From Actinomadura sp. WMMA1423 (GTDB lineage Bacteria; Actinomycetota; Actinomycetes; Streptosporangiales; Streptosporangiaceae): a stretch of 64,000 nt of DNA. Location: positions 3,968,001-4,032,000 of the forward strand of contig NZ_CP041244.1 of NCBI RefSeq assembly GCF_006547145.1, read 5' to 3'. This document shows, in pieces, positions 51,711-59,661 of the stretch (the first letter of the stretch is position 1; the number at the start of each line of letters is the position of its first letter). A program made the translations under genes and the position numbers. The notes beneath the pieces were generated by a model, which had not been told where the DNA came from, did not search any database, and saw nothing but the letters and a program-made list of their open reading frames with translations.

Positions 51711-52838
51711 ATGAGCAACGAAGCCGAAATCCTGCCGAACCTCCTCCAAGAAGAGTCCTTCGAGATCGTCATGCGCGGCTACAACCGCCGCCAGGTCGAC
51801 GACTACATCGCCCGCGCCCAGCAGAAGCACCGTGAACTCGAGGCGCGGCTCGCCCGCGCGCAGGACGAGGTCGAGCGGATCCGCCGCGAGATGGCCGAGG
51901 TCCGGGAGGCCCGCAAGCCGACCGGCGACGACCTGAGCGACCGGCTCCGGCAGATCATCAACCTCGCCGAGGACGAGGCCCAGGACAAGCTCGCCGAGGC
52001 CGAGGCCAGGGGCACCGAGATCCGCAAGGACGCCGAGCAGGAGTCCAAGCGGATCATCGACGAGGCCCGCTCGCACGCCGACCGGAACCTCGCCCAGGCG
52101 CAGGAGAAGGCCGAGCACGTCCTCGCCTCCGCCAAGAAGGAGTCCGAGAGCGTCCTGTCGTCCGCCAAGCAGGAGGCCGAGCAGACGGTGACCGGCGCCC
52201 GGCTGGAGGCCGAGCGCACCCTCACCGCGTCCGAGCGGCGTGCCAGCGTGATCAACGAGGGCGCGACCCAGCGGCTCACCGCGCTCACCAAGAACCACAC
52301 GCAGGCCCTCCAGCGCCTCACCGAGATCAGCGAGACGCTGCACCGGCTGCTGACCGCCGAGAACGAGGCGGGCCCGCTGGAGAAGATGGTCGAGGACGCG
52401 GTCCGGCAGAGCCCGGGGCCCCGCCCCCAGGGCAAGCCCGCTCCGCAGGCGCAGCCCGCTCCCCAGCAGCACGCGTCTCCGGCGGCGGCCAAGCCGGCGG
52501 GCGCCAAGCCGGCGCCGGCCCCCGCGAAGCCCGCCCCGGCCAAGCCCGCCCACGCCCCCGCTCCGGCGCAGGCGAGCCCAGCGCAGGCGAACCCAGGGCA
52601 GGCGAGCCCGGCGCAGGGAGCTCCGGGCCAGGGAGCCCCGGGTCAGGCGGGTCAGCCCGGTCAGGCGACGCCGCCGCAGACCGCTCCCCCGGTCAAGCCC
52701 GAGCCGTCCCCGGCCGCCGACGCGCCCGCGCCGTCCGTCCCGCCGCAGGCCAAGCCCGCGCGTCCGGACGACGACACCGGCGGCCCGGCGACCGCCCCCA
52801 TCCCGCCGCAGCAGCCCCGCGGCCCCATGGAGCTGTAG
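51711..52838 (+). CDS. DivIVA-domain coiled-coil protein with Pro/Ala-rich tail
   Basis: 375 residues. The N-terminal DivIVA membrane-binding domain reads FEIVMRGYNRRQVDDYIARAQ. A long coiled coil (residues about 35-235, E/K/A/Q-rich, e.g. KELEARLARAQDEVERIRREM-like heptads) and a Pro/Ala/Gln tail follow, the tail ending QQPRGPMEL. It is a second DivIVA-type protein, not the main Wag31 (no ftsZ/sepF cluster here); streptomycete FilP/Scy-like polarisome functions are a fair analogy. There are many GQAGQ-type repeats in the tail. Confidence 0.85.
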   Translation: MSNEAEILPNLLQEESFEIVMRGYNRRQVDDYIARAQQKHRELEARLARAQDEVERIRREMAEVREARKPTGDDLSDRLRQIINLAEDEAQDKLAEAEARGTEIRKDAEQESKRIIDEARSHADRNLAQAQEKAEHVLASAKKESESVLSSAKQEAEQTVTGARLEAERTLTASERRASVINEGATQRLTALTKNHTQALQRLTEISETLHRLLTAENEAGPLEKMVEDAVRQSPGPRPQGKPAPQAQPAPQQHASPAAAKPAGAKPAPAPAKPAPAKPAHAPAPAQASPAQANPGQASPAQGAPGQGAPGQAGQPGQATPPQTAPPVKPEPSPAADAPAPSVPPQAKPARPDDDTGGPATAPIPPQQPRGPMEL

Positions 52839-52925
52839 CGCGGAGCGCCTTGCTGGAGAGCGAGCGCCGCGAGCACGGCGGGCGGTGCGGAGGGTCCTGA
52901 GCAGGCCCGCCGCACCGCCCGCGGC

Positions 52926-53003
52926 GTTTCCGGGGGCGCGTTCCGGGGGCGCGTTCCAGGGGCGCGTTCCAGGGGCGCGTTCCGGGGGCGCGTTCCAGGG
53001 GCA
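52926..53003. repeat. 13-bp tandem repeat between the DivIVA-domain gene and def
   Basis: Six copies of gttccgggggcgc (g or a at position 7; the first copy is imperfect) occupy much of the 219-bp gap. A tatataggat just before the def start may serve as the -10 and ribosome region. Confidence 0.9.
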
Positions 53004-53057
53004 CGGCCTCGCGGAGACGCCGTTTCGGGTGGTCTCGCGTTATATAGGATCTTGATC

Positions 53058-53585
53058 GTGAGCAAACGGACCCATCCGCGCGGGACCGCCCGCCCGGTCA
53101 GGCTTCTCGGGGACCCGGTCCTGCGCACCGAGTGCGACCCGGTCCGGACGTTCGACGCCTCCCTGGAGCGCCTCGTCGACGACATGTTCGTCACCATGTA
53201 CGAGGAGGACGGCGCCGGCCTCGCCGGGAACCAGATCGGCGTCGGCCTGCGGCTGTTCGTCTACGACGTCGAGGACGACAAGGGCCGCCGCCACATCGGC
53301 CACGTCGTCAACCCGGAGCTGGTGGCCGCCGACGGCGAGCAGGTGGTCGAGTCGGAGGGCTGCCTGTCCATCCCCGGGCTGCGCTTCGACACGCCCCGCT
53401 ACCAGCACGCCGTCGTCGAGGGCGTGGACGTCAAGGGCCGGCCCGTCCGCGTCGAGGGCACCGGCTACTTCGCCCGCTGCCTCCAGCACGAGTGCGGACA
53501 CCTGGCGGGCAAGGTCTACATCGACGTCCTGTCCGGTGACGCGCGCCGCGAGGCCATGCGGGCGATCCGCGCGATCCGCCAGTAG
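53058..53585 (+). CDS. def: Peptide deformylase
   Basis: 175 residues from GTG 53058 (AGGA eight bases upstream; TTG 53052 also possible). The three motifs are GAGLAGNQIG (motif 1), EGCLSIPG (motif 2, metal Cys) and QHECGHLAG (motif 3, HExxH with Gly before the second His). It removes the formyl group from nascent N-termini. Type I/III-like length. Its own 3' end, with the stop codon, is triplicated by a 16-bp repeat. Confidence 0.94.
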   Translation: MSKRTHPRGTARPVRLLGDPVLRTECDPVRTFDASLERLVDDMFVTMYEEDGAGLAGNQIGVGLRLFVYDVEDDKGRRHIGHVVNPELVAADGEQVVESEGCLSIPGLRFDTPRYQHAVVEGVDVKGRPVRVEGTGYFARCLQHECGHLAGKVYIDVLSGDARREAMRAIRAIRQ

Positions 53586-53627
53586 GCACAGCAACCAGTA
53601 GGCACAGCACTCAGTAGGCACAGCCCC
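53580..53627. repeat. 16-bp repeat that includes the def stop codon
   Basis: Three copies of cagtaggcacagcaac (last bases vary). The first copy contains the functional TAG, the others lie after it. Confidence 0.9.
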
Positions 53628-53685
53628 CCGCCGGCCCCTGCGGGCCATCCGCTCGGCACCGGCACTCGGCCTCTCCCCTGCCCGC

Positions 53686-53703
53686 GTTCAGGGGACGTTC
53701 AGG
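53686..53703 (+). promoter_or_regulatory. TTCAGG direct repeat before the response-regulator operon
   Basis: gttcagg at 53686 and again at 53697, exactly 11 nt apart, the spacing of OmpR-family dimer sites. A gatgat -10 candidate lies at 53723 and the start codon at 53742. The same repeat recurs at 56191 and 56372. Confidence 0.65.
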
Positions 53704-53741
53704 TTGGGATGGCACCCTCTGCGATGATGTGGAGGGGGACT

Positions 53742-54476
53742 GTGCAAGTGGTTGAACGTGCGGCGAACGGCGGCAGGACGGCGGAGGCGACGCTCCTCGT
53801 CGTCGAGGACGAGCCCAACATCCTGGAGCTTCTCGCGGGCAGCCTGCGCTTCACCGGCTTCGACGTCATCACCGCCACCAACGGGGCGGACGCGGTGCAG
53901 TCGGCGCGCCGGCACCGCCCCGACCTCATCGTGCTGGACGTGATGCTGCCCGACATCGACGGGTTCGACGTCGCGCGGCGGTTGCGGTCCGGCGGCGACC
54001 ACACCCCCGTGCTGTTCCTGACCGCGCGCGACGCCGTCCAGGACCGGATCAAGGGGCTGACGATCGGCGGCGACGACTACGTCACCAAGCCGTTCAGCCT
54101 GGAGGAGGTCATCGCCCGCATCCGGGCGGTGCTGCGGCGGTTCCGCGGCGGCGTGTCCGAGCCGCCGCCGCGCATGGTGTTCGCCGACATCGAGCTGGAC
54201 GAGGACAGCCACGAGGTGTGGCGCGGTGGCAGGGCCGTCCAGCTGTCGCCGACCGAGTTCAAGCTCCTGCGCTACTTCATGGCCAACGCGGGCCGGGTCG
54301 TGTCCAAGGCGCAGATCCTCGACCACGTGTGGAACTACGACTTCCGCGGCGACGCGGGCATCGTCGAGTCGTACGTGTCGGCGCTGCGCCGCAAGGTCGA
54401 CAACACCGAGCCGCGGCTCATCCACACCCTGCGCGGTGTCGGCTACGTGCTGCGCGAGCCGTCGAGAACGGGCTGA
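53742..54476 (+). CDS. OmpR-family response regulator
   Basis: 244 residues from GTG 53742 (GGAGGGGG three to ten bases upstream). The receiver has the acidic pocket VVEDEP, phosphoacceptor Asp66 in LIVLDVMLPDIDG, Thr in FLTARD and Lys in DYVTKPFSLEE. The winged helix is AVQLSPTEFKLLRYFM with recognition helix region ESYVSALRRKVD. It is a MtrA/TrcR-like regulator, partner of the histidine kinase whose ATG overlaps its stop. The TTCAGG repeat just upstream suggests autoregulation. Confidence 0.93.
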   Translation: MQVVERAANGGRTAEATLLVVEDEPNILELLAGSLRFTGFDVITATNGADAVQSARRHRPDLIVLDVMLPDIDGFDVARRLRSGGDHTPVLFLTARDAVQDRIKGLTIGGDDYVTKPFSLEEVIARIRAVLRRFRGGVSEPPPRMVFADIELDEDSHEVWRGGRAVQLSPTEFKLLRYFMANAGRVVSKAQILDHVWNYDFRGDAGIVESYVSALRRKVDNTEPRLIHTLRGVGYVLREPSRTG

Positions 54477-56149
54477 TGGCCACGCGTGCCCCGGCGTCCG
54501 GCGGCCCTCCCGAGCCGCGCGGCTCCGGTAGCGCGGCCCGAGGCGCGGGGGGCGCGACGCGAGGCGCCGGGAACGCGGCGCCGAGTGGCGGGGGCCCGGC
54601 GCCGGGCGGAGCGAGCCCGGTGGTGGGCGCCGGGCGCGCGGCGCCCACCGGAGGGCTCGCGCGGCTGTGGTCGCGCACGTCGCTGCGCGTCAAGCTGATC
54701 GCCGGGATGCTCATCCTGGTCACCCTCGGCATGACGGTGATGAGCGCGGCGGGCGCGTCGGTGCTGCGGCAGTACCTCGTCGGACGGACCGACGACCAGC
54801 TGCGCGGGTCGGTGGGCCGGGCCGTCGACCAGGCCGTCCCGCAGTTGCAGGCCGGGCAGGCGCAGATCACGGTGCGGATCCCGAGCGAGATGTACGGGCA
54901 GGTCCGCACGCCTGACGGCCGCTCGCTCGGGCAGAATCCGGCGTGGAGCGAGTCCGGCCATCCGCGGCTCCCGGCGAACCTGGACAAGCACATCGACCGG
55001 CCGTTCACCGTCACCGGGACGGGCGGGTCGACCTGGCGGATCCTGGCCGAACCGATCCCCGGCGGCGCGATCCTCGTGCTCGCGTTCAGCATGGAGGAGA
55101 TCGACCAGACGGTTCAGCGGCTCGTGGTGATCGACGCGATCGTCGGGCTGCTGGTGCTGGCCGTCCTGGTGGTCGTGGGCGTCGCCGTCGTCCGGGCCAG
55201 CCTGCGACCCCTCTGGACGGTGGAGGAGACGGCGGGCGCGATCGCGGCGGGCGACCTGTCCCGGCGCGTCCCGGAGGCCGACCCGGGGACGGAGATGGGC
55301 CGGCTCGGGCGGTCGCTGAACACGATGCTCGGGCAGATCGAGGCGGCGTTCCGGGCGCGTGCGGAGTCGGAGGCGGCGGCCCGGCGCTCGGAGGAGACGG
55401 CCCTCCGCTCGGAGGAGACGGCGCGGCGCTCGGAGGAGACGGCCCTGCGCTCGGAGGAGCGGATGCGGCGGTTCGTCGCGGACGCCAGCCACGAGCTGCG
55501 GACCCCGCTGACCGCGATCCGCGGGTTCGCCGAGTTCTACCGGCAGGGCGCGGCGCGCTCCCCCGAGGAGGCGGACCGGCTGATCGGCCGGATCGAGGAC
55601 ACCGCGTCCCGGATGGGCCTGCTCGTGGAGGACCTCCTCCTGCTCGCCCGCCTGGACCGGCAGCGCCCGATCGAGCGGCGCCCGGTGGACCTCCTCGCCG
55701 TCGCCGCCGATTCTGTCCAGGAGGCGAGAATCCTGGCACCCGACCGCACGATCGATCTCACCGTCGAGGGAGGCCTCGCCTACCAGGTGCGGGGGGACGA
55801 GCCGCGGCTGCGACAGGTCCTCGGCAACCTCCTCAGCAACGCCGTCGCGCACACGCCGGAGGGCACGCCCGTCGAGGTGCGGCTGTCGCCGGGGACGCTG
55901 CGCGGCGAGCCGGCAGCGGTCGTCGCGGTCGCCGACCGGGGGCCCGGCCTCGCTCCCGGGCAGGTGGAGCGGGTCTTCGAGCGCTTCTACCGCTCCGACG
56001 AGGGCCGCTCGCGCGACCACGGCGGAGCCGGTCTCGGCCTCGCCATCGTCGCCGCGCTCGTCGCCGCCCACGACGGCGAGGTCCGGGCCGACTCCACGCC
56101 CGGCGAGGGCGCGACGTTCACGGTCGTCCTGCCCCTGGCGGAGGACTAG
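54476..56149 (+). CDS. Sensor histidine kinase with repeated linker
   Basis: 557 residues; ATG overlaps the regulator stop (TGATG). A Gly/Ala-rich head (residues 1-55) precedes TM1 (KLIAGMLILVTLGMTVMSA) and an extracellular sensor of about 120 residues. TM2 (LVVIDAIVGLLVLAVLVVVG) and HAMP are followed by a linker of four near-identical 7-residue units (RSEETAL/RSEETAR). The HisKA region has the phospho-His in DASHELRTPLTA near 338. The ATPase lobe carries NLLSNAVAHTPEG, DRGPGLAPGQ, FERFYRSD and GAGLGLAIVAAL. It phosphorylates the upstream regulator. Signal unknown; the HtrA gene downstream suggests envelope stress. Confidence 0.93.
   Translation: MATRAPASGGPPEPRGSGSAARGAGGATRGAGNAAPSGGGPAPGGASPVVGAGRAAPTGGLARLWSRTSLRVKLIAGMLILVTLGMTVMSAAGASVLRQYLVGRTDDQLRGSVGRAVDQAVPQLQAGQAQITVRIPSEMYGQVRTPDGRSLGQNPAWSESGHPRLPANLDKHIDRPFTVTGTGGSTWRILAEPIPGGAILVLAFSMEEIDQTVQRLVVIDAIVGLLVLAVLVVVGVAVVRASLRPLWTVEETAGAIAAGDLSRRVPEADPGTEMGRLGRSLNTMLGQIEAAFRARAESEAAARRSEETALRSEETARRSEETALRSEERMRRFVADASHELRTPLTAIRGFAEFYRQGAARSPEEADRLIGRIEDTASRMGLLVEDLLLLARLDRQRPIERRPVDLLAVAADSVQEARILAPDRTIDLTVEGGLAYQVRGDEPRLRQVLGNLLSNAVAHTPEGTPVEVRLSPGTLRGEPAAVVAVADRGPGLAPGQVERVFERFYRSDEGRSRDHGGAGLGLAIVAALVAAHDGEVRADSTPGEGATFTVVLPLAED
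55376..55459. repeat. 21-bp coding repeat in the kinase linker
   Basis: Four 21-bp units (cgctcggaggagacggccctc and variants) give heptad repeats of R-S-E-E-T-A-[LR] between HAMP and HisKA. The period equals a coiled-coil heptad. Confidence 0.88.
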
Positions 56150-56190
56150 GGGCGGTCTCACGGGGCGCGGTGCTCCAAGAATGAGGCGGC

Positions 56191-56208
56191 ATTCAGGGAA
56201 CGTTCAGG
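56191..56208 (+). promoter_or_regulatory. TTCAGG direct repeat before the candidate small RNA
   Basis: attcagg at 56191 and gttcagg at 56202, 11 nt apart. It lies 42 bp after the kinase stop and just ahead of a strongly structured, untranslated stretch. Confidence 0.6.
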
Positions 56209-56214
56209 ATCGTG

Positions 56215-56357
56215 GGTTCCAATGGACGCACAGGGCGCGCCCCGGTCTCGACGGGGAGCGGGAGGCCGCGCCCTGGCCAGCTTCGACGAAGAGTCGGCGT
56301 GACCGGCCGGCTGAGGGCCGGTCACCGCGGCCGGGGGACGACCCCCGGCCGCGTTTT
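56215..56357 (+). ncRNA. Candidate structured small RNA between the kinase and protease genes
   Basis: Three consecutive strong hairpins fill about 140 bp with no credible ORF. They are cagggcgcg/cgcgccctg (outer 9-bp stem with an inner ccccg/cgggg), gtgaccggcc/ggccggtcac (10-bp stem, 7-nt loop) and cgcggccggggg/cccccggccgcg (12-bp stem, 4-nt loop). The last is followed by TTTT, an intrinsic terminator. An OmpR-type TTCAGG repeat sits directly upstream. The exact 5' end is not known; a weak tccaat -10 is at 56218. It could instead be a long 3' UTR of the kinase gene. Confidence 0.5.
56326..56357 (+). terminator. Rho-independent terminator
   Basis: Perfect 12-bp GC stem (56326-56337 with 56342-56353), loop acga, then tttt. 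It ends either the candidate small RNA or read-through from the two-component operon. Confidence 0.88.
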
Positions 56358-56371
56358 CATGTCGTGCTGGT

Positions 56372-56389
56372 GTTCAGCACACTTTCAGG
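56372..56389 (+). promoter_or_regulatory. TTCAGG-like direct repeat before the HtrA-type protease gene
   Basis: gttcagc at 56372 and tttcagg at 56383, again 11 nt apart, about 70 bp before the start codon. Third occurrence of the box in 2.7 kb. Confidence 0.55.
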
Positions 56390-56455
56390 TTGACTCCAGG
56401 CGGCCTGCAGATCCGGGGCGCACTCTTCATGGTGAGAGAGCGACAGGGGGTCCAG

Positions 56456-57568
56456 ATGAACGCCGACAGGCCGCAGCAGCAGCCCTTGGAGCCCGGCGGA
56501 GCCGGAGAGCCCAGCGGACCCGAGTTCGACCCGTACCCGCAGTGGACGGGCAACGTCCCGCCGCCGCCCCAGCAGCCGGCGGACGCTGCGTCCCGCCCGA
56601 GCATGCTGGGCACGGGTGGACCGGGCGCGAGCGGACCGGGCGCGGGTGGGCCGAGCGCGGGCGGGCTCGGCGCCGGTGGGTTCGGCGCGGGCGGGTCGGC
56701 CATGGGCGGGTCCGGCGCGGGCGGGTCGGGCGCGGGCGGGTCGGGGGCGGGGATGTTCGGCACGGCGCGGCACAAGCTCGCCGCGGTCGGCGCGGCGATG
56801 GCGCTGGCCCTGGGGGCGGGCGGCGCCGGCGCGGGGGTCGTGCTGGCCCTGACGCACGAGAGCACCGTCTACTCGAGCCCGACGGCGGTCTCCGGGGTCA
56901 CGTCCAAGAGCACGACCGCGCAGGTGGCCGCCGCCGTCCAGCCGAGCGTGGTGTCGATCCAGGCGCAGACGGCGTCCGGCGTCGAGGGCGGTTCGGGCGT
57001 GATCCTGCGCTCGGACGGCGTGATCCTCACCAACGCGCACGTGGTGTCGGGGGCCCAGCAGGTCGCGGTGAAGTTCAGCGACGGCAAGACGGCGTCCGCT
57101 CAGGTCCTCGGCGCCAACTCGGCGGAGGACGTCGCCGTGATCAAGGCGCAGGGGGTCTCGGGTCTGCGGCCCGCCACGCTCGGCTCCAGCCGCAGCGTCG
57201 CGGTCGGCGACCAGGTGCTGGCGGTGGGCAGCCCGCTCGGGCTGGACGGTTCGGTGACGTCCGGCATCGTCAGCGCGCTCGGCCGCGAGATCCAGGAGGG
57301 CGGCGACCAGCAGCAGCAGCTCCCGCCGGGGCTCCAGGGGCAGCTGTCGAAGCAGCAGCGAACCGTGATCAAGAACGCGATCCAGACGGACGCCGCCATC
57401 AACCCCGGGAACTCCGGTGGCGCGCTGGTCAACGCCGCGGGCCAGGTGATCGGCGTCAACACCGCCATCGCCACGTCCGGGAGCAGCAGCGGGAACATCG
57501 GGGTCGGCTTCGCCATCTCGATCGACTCCGCCAGGAAGGCCGCCGACGCGATCATCGCCGGCACCTAG
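56456..57568 (+). CDS. HtrA-type serine protease without PDZ domain (S1C family)
   Basis: 370 residues from ATG 56456 (AGGGGG five to ten bases upstream). A Gly-rich cytoplasmic head with G-x-G-A-G-G repeats precedes one membrane helix (LAAVGAAMALALGAGGAGAG). The trypsin-like domain has the triad His in ILTNAHVV, Asp in AEDVAVIKA and Ser in NPGNSGGAL. It ends shortly after AISIDSARKAADAI, so no PDZ follows, as in several actinomycete PepD/PepA-like proteins. It likely degrades misfolded envelope proteins. The box upstream links it to the two-component system. Confidence 0.92.
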   Translation: MNADRPQQQPLEPGGAGEPSGPEFDPYPQWTGNVPPPPQQPADAASRPSMLGTGGPGASGPGAGGPSAGGLGAGGFGAGGSAMGGSGAGGSGAGGSGAGMFGTARHKLAAVGAAMALALGAGGAGAGVVLALTHESTVYSSPTAVSGVTSKSTTAQVAAAVQPSVVSIQAQTASGVEGGSGVILRSDGVILTNAHVVSGAQQVAVKFSDGKTASAQVLGANSAEDVAVIKAQGVSGLRPATLGSSRSVAVGDQVLAVGSPLGLDGSVTSGIVSALGREIQEGGDQQQQLPPGLQGQLSKQQRTVIKNAIQTDAAINPGNSGGALVNAAGQVIGVNTAIATSGSSSGNIGVGFAISIDSARKAADAIIAGT

Positions 57569-57638
57569 GTCTGTCCCGGGACGCCGTCTGGCCAAGGCTC
57601 TGGGGGGAGCGGGCGGCGGGCGGCGTCCCGGGTCAGGA

Positions 57639-57720
57639 GGTCCTCCCGGCCGGGCCGGGCGGGAGGACCGAGCAAGGGAAGAGCGGCCGCGTGACCTGCC
57701 TGTGCGTCACGCGGCCGCTC
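57639..57720. terminator. Converging-gene terminator hairpins
   Basis: Two hairpins: a 9-bp stem ggtcctccc/gggaggacc (about 57639-57668) and a perfect 15-bp stem gagcggccgcgtgac/gtcacgcggccgctc (57681-57720, loop of 10). They lie between the protease gene and the convergent DUF2236 gene. No U-tract. Confidence 0.7.
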
Positions 57721-57736
57721 TGCGCCGTCCCCGAGC

Positions 57737-58603
57737 TCAGCTCCGCACTCGGACGGTGGGACGCCGCTTCATCCTGGCCAGCATCCGCCGCGTCGTGAGC
57801 AGGTAGTACTCGCGCGGCAGCGTCCGGACCCGCAGCGGGAGGCGCGGGTAGACGAGCGCGATCGTCCCGACCAGGAGCCGGAACCGGCGCTCGCGTCCCG
57901 CGTCCCACCTCCACCCGTACTGCTCGCGGATCGGCGCGGGCATCAGCCCCGCGGTGAGCAGCCGGATCGCTGCCAGGCCGGGCGCGTGCAGCGGCCCGCC
58001 GGGCAGCTTCGGAGCGAGCACCTGCGCCGCGATGGCCCGCGACGCGTCGGTGATCTCAAGGCTCTGCACCATGTCCGCGTAGTACTCGCGGAACTGCCGG
58101 TAGGTCTCCGGCATCCGCTCCTCCGGGCAGCCGAGGATCGTCGCGTAGACCTTGGTCTGGCCGTAGAACTCCTCCAGCTCGGCGTCGGTGAACGTCCGCC
58201 GGAAGACGAGCTGGTAGAACTGCGCCGCCACCGCGAACAGCGTGGCCGCGACCCACACCTGCAACTCCGGGTCGTTCGCCTCGTAGTCGGGGCCCGTCAC
58301 CGCCGAGTGGCCCTTGGTGACCAGGGCGCTGAAGGTCTCGGCCTCCTCCCGCGTCCCGAACTGCACGGCGTAGAGCCAGCCCATCGTGTTCCGCAGCCTG
58401 CGCAGCGGGTCGTCCGCCGTGTAGCTGTGGTCGTAGACGCCCTGAGCGACCTTGGGGTGGGCCGTCTGGAGCAGCGACGCGGCCCCGCCCGCGGCGATCA
58501 GCACGCCCTCCCGCGTGATCACGCGGATGAGGTCGTCGTCCCGGAACAGGCCCTCGTTCCTGGCGGGCGTGCCGGGCGTGGCAGGGGTGGCAGGCGCGGT
58601 CAT
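57737..58603 (-). CDS. DUF2236/MpaB-family oxygenase-like protein
   Basis: 288 residues. Family features include EGVLIAAGGAASLLQTAHPKVAQGVYDHS (with the conserved His), RLRNTMGWLYAVQFGT, GHSAVTGPDYEANDPELQVWVAATLF (second conserved His/Asp region) and a long helical rest. Relatives include latex-clearing protein Lcp and mycophenolic-acid MpaB; most bacterial members have no known substrate. A heme- or metal-binding His set fits. Monocistronic, facing the protease gene. Confidence 0.88.
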   Translation of the reverse strand: MTAPATPATPGTPARNEGLFRDDDLIRVITREGVLIAAGGAASLLQTAHPKVAQGVYDHSYTADDPLRRLRNTMGWLYAVQFGTREEAETFSALVTKGHSAVTGPDYEANDPELQVWVAATLFAVAAQFYQLVFRRTFTDAELEEFYGQTKVYATILGCPEERMPETYRQFREYYADMVQSLEITDASRAIAAQVLAPKLPGGPLHAPGLAAIRLLTAGLMPAPIREQYGWRWDAGRERRFRLLVGTIALVYPRLPLRVRTLPREYYLLTTRRMLARMKRRPTVRVRS

Positions 58604-58665
58604 GGCGCCCAGTGTAAGTAATTACTTTCACCTCTCGCCAGCCGGGGCGGCCGGTCCGTCCGCGA

Positions 58666-59505
58666 TCAGGTCGGCGGCGGGATGTAGGTGAAGCGCATCG
58701 CGTTGCTCTGCCCGGCGAGGGTGATGATGCGCACGAAGGTGGAGTCCGTACTGAGTCCCGGAGGGACGGTGACGAGCAGTTGCGCGCTGGAGTTGACCAC
58801 CACGGTCCCCGGGATCGGCGTCGTCGAGTCCTCGGAGAAGTGGGCGACGATCAGCGGGCTCACGAAAGCGGTGCCGTTGACCAGGATCTGACTGCCGGGG
58901 ATGCCGCTGCTGGGGACGAGGGAGGTGATGACGGGCGCGTCGTAGTAGGTGAAGCCCGCCGGAAGCGTGGGGGTCGCCGGAAAGACGACCTCGCCGCCCG
59001 CGGTGGTGGTGTAAACGTTCTCGAGCTGCGTCCAGGGGGGTCCGCCCATCAGGGGGACGGCCGGTGGGATGGCGGTGACCTCGGTGTTGGACACAGAGGT
59101 GAACCGGGCCTCCGTGGCGTCTTCTTCCGTGGGGCCGATGCGCACGTGACGGACCGTCAGCAGGTTCTGGCCGAGCAGCGTGATCACGGGCGGGGCCGTG
59201 GCGGATCCCCCCACGGGCGCCACGCTCAGCACCACCGGCGCGGCGATGTAGTAGAACGGCAGCGGCGGGGCGCTGGTGCCGTCCGGCCCGGTGACGGAGA
59301 CGTTCACTATTCCGGCGCCAACCGGCACGAGGCAGGTGATGAAGGTCCCCGAGGGGTCGACGGTGCCGACCACCGTCCTCCCGCCGATGTGGACCTGGGT
59401 GGCCCCGGCGAGATCGGTGCCGCGGATGACGAGCGTCTGCCCGAAATGCCCCTGGTTATTGCCGTTCTCTCCTGCTTCCAGTGAGGTGATGACAGGTTGT
59501 GGCAC
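58666..59505 (-). CDS. IPT/TIG-domain repeat protein without signal peptide
   Basis: 279 residues from GTG 59505 (AAGGAG six bases upstream). Three to four immunoglobulin-like IPT/TIG units: PVITSLEAGENGNNQG...GQTLVIRGTDLAGATQVHIGG, PVVLSVAPVGGSATAPPVITLLGQNLL and PVITSLVPSSGIPGSQILVNGTAFVS. No signal, membrane helix or sorting motif is visible, which is odd for TIG proteins. It may be exported otherwise or be cytosolic. A diverged, frameshifted paralogue lies 0.7 kb upstream on the same strand. Function unknown. Confidence 0.82.
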   Translation of the reverse strand: MPQPVITSLEAGENGNNQGHFGQTLVIRGTDLAGATQVHIGGRTVVGTVDPSGTFITCLVPVGAGIVNVSVTGPDGTSAPPLPFYYIAAPVVLSVAPVGGSATAPPVITLLGQNLLTVRHVRIGPTEEDATEARFTSVSNTEVTAIPPAVPLMGGPPWTQLENVYTTTAGGEVVFPATPTLPAGFTYYDAPVITSLVPSSGIPGSQILVNGTAFVSPLIVAHFSEDSTTPIPGTVVVNSSAQLLVTVPPGLSTDSTFVRIITLAGQSNAMRFTYIPPPT

Positions 59506-59661
59506 CGCGTGCTCCTTCGACAAGGCGTCCAACCGAACGCCGGGGGACGATCTGTAGAGGTCTGGACAGAGGGATTCGGTGGAAAGAGCCTCGCCGGGAC
59601 GGCTTCTGGTCCGGCGGTTATTGGAGCGACGGGACGGCTCCTTCCCTGCGACAATGGGTGT

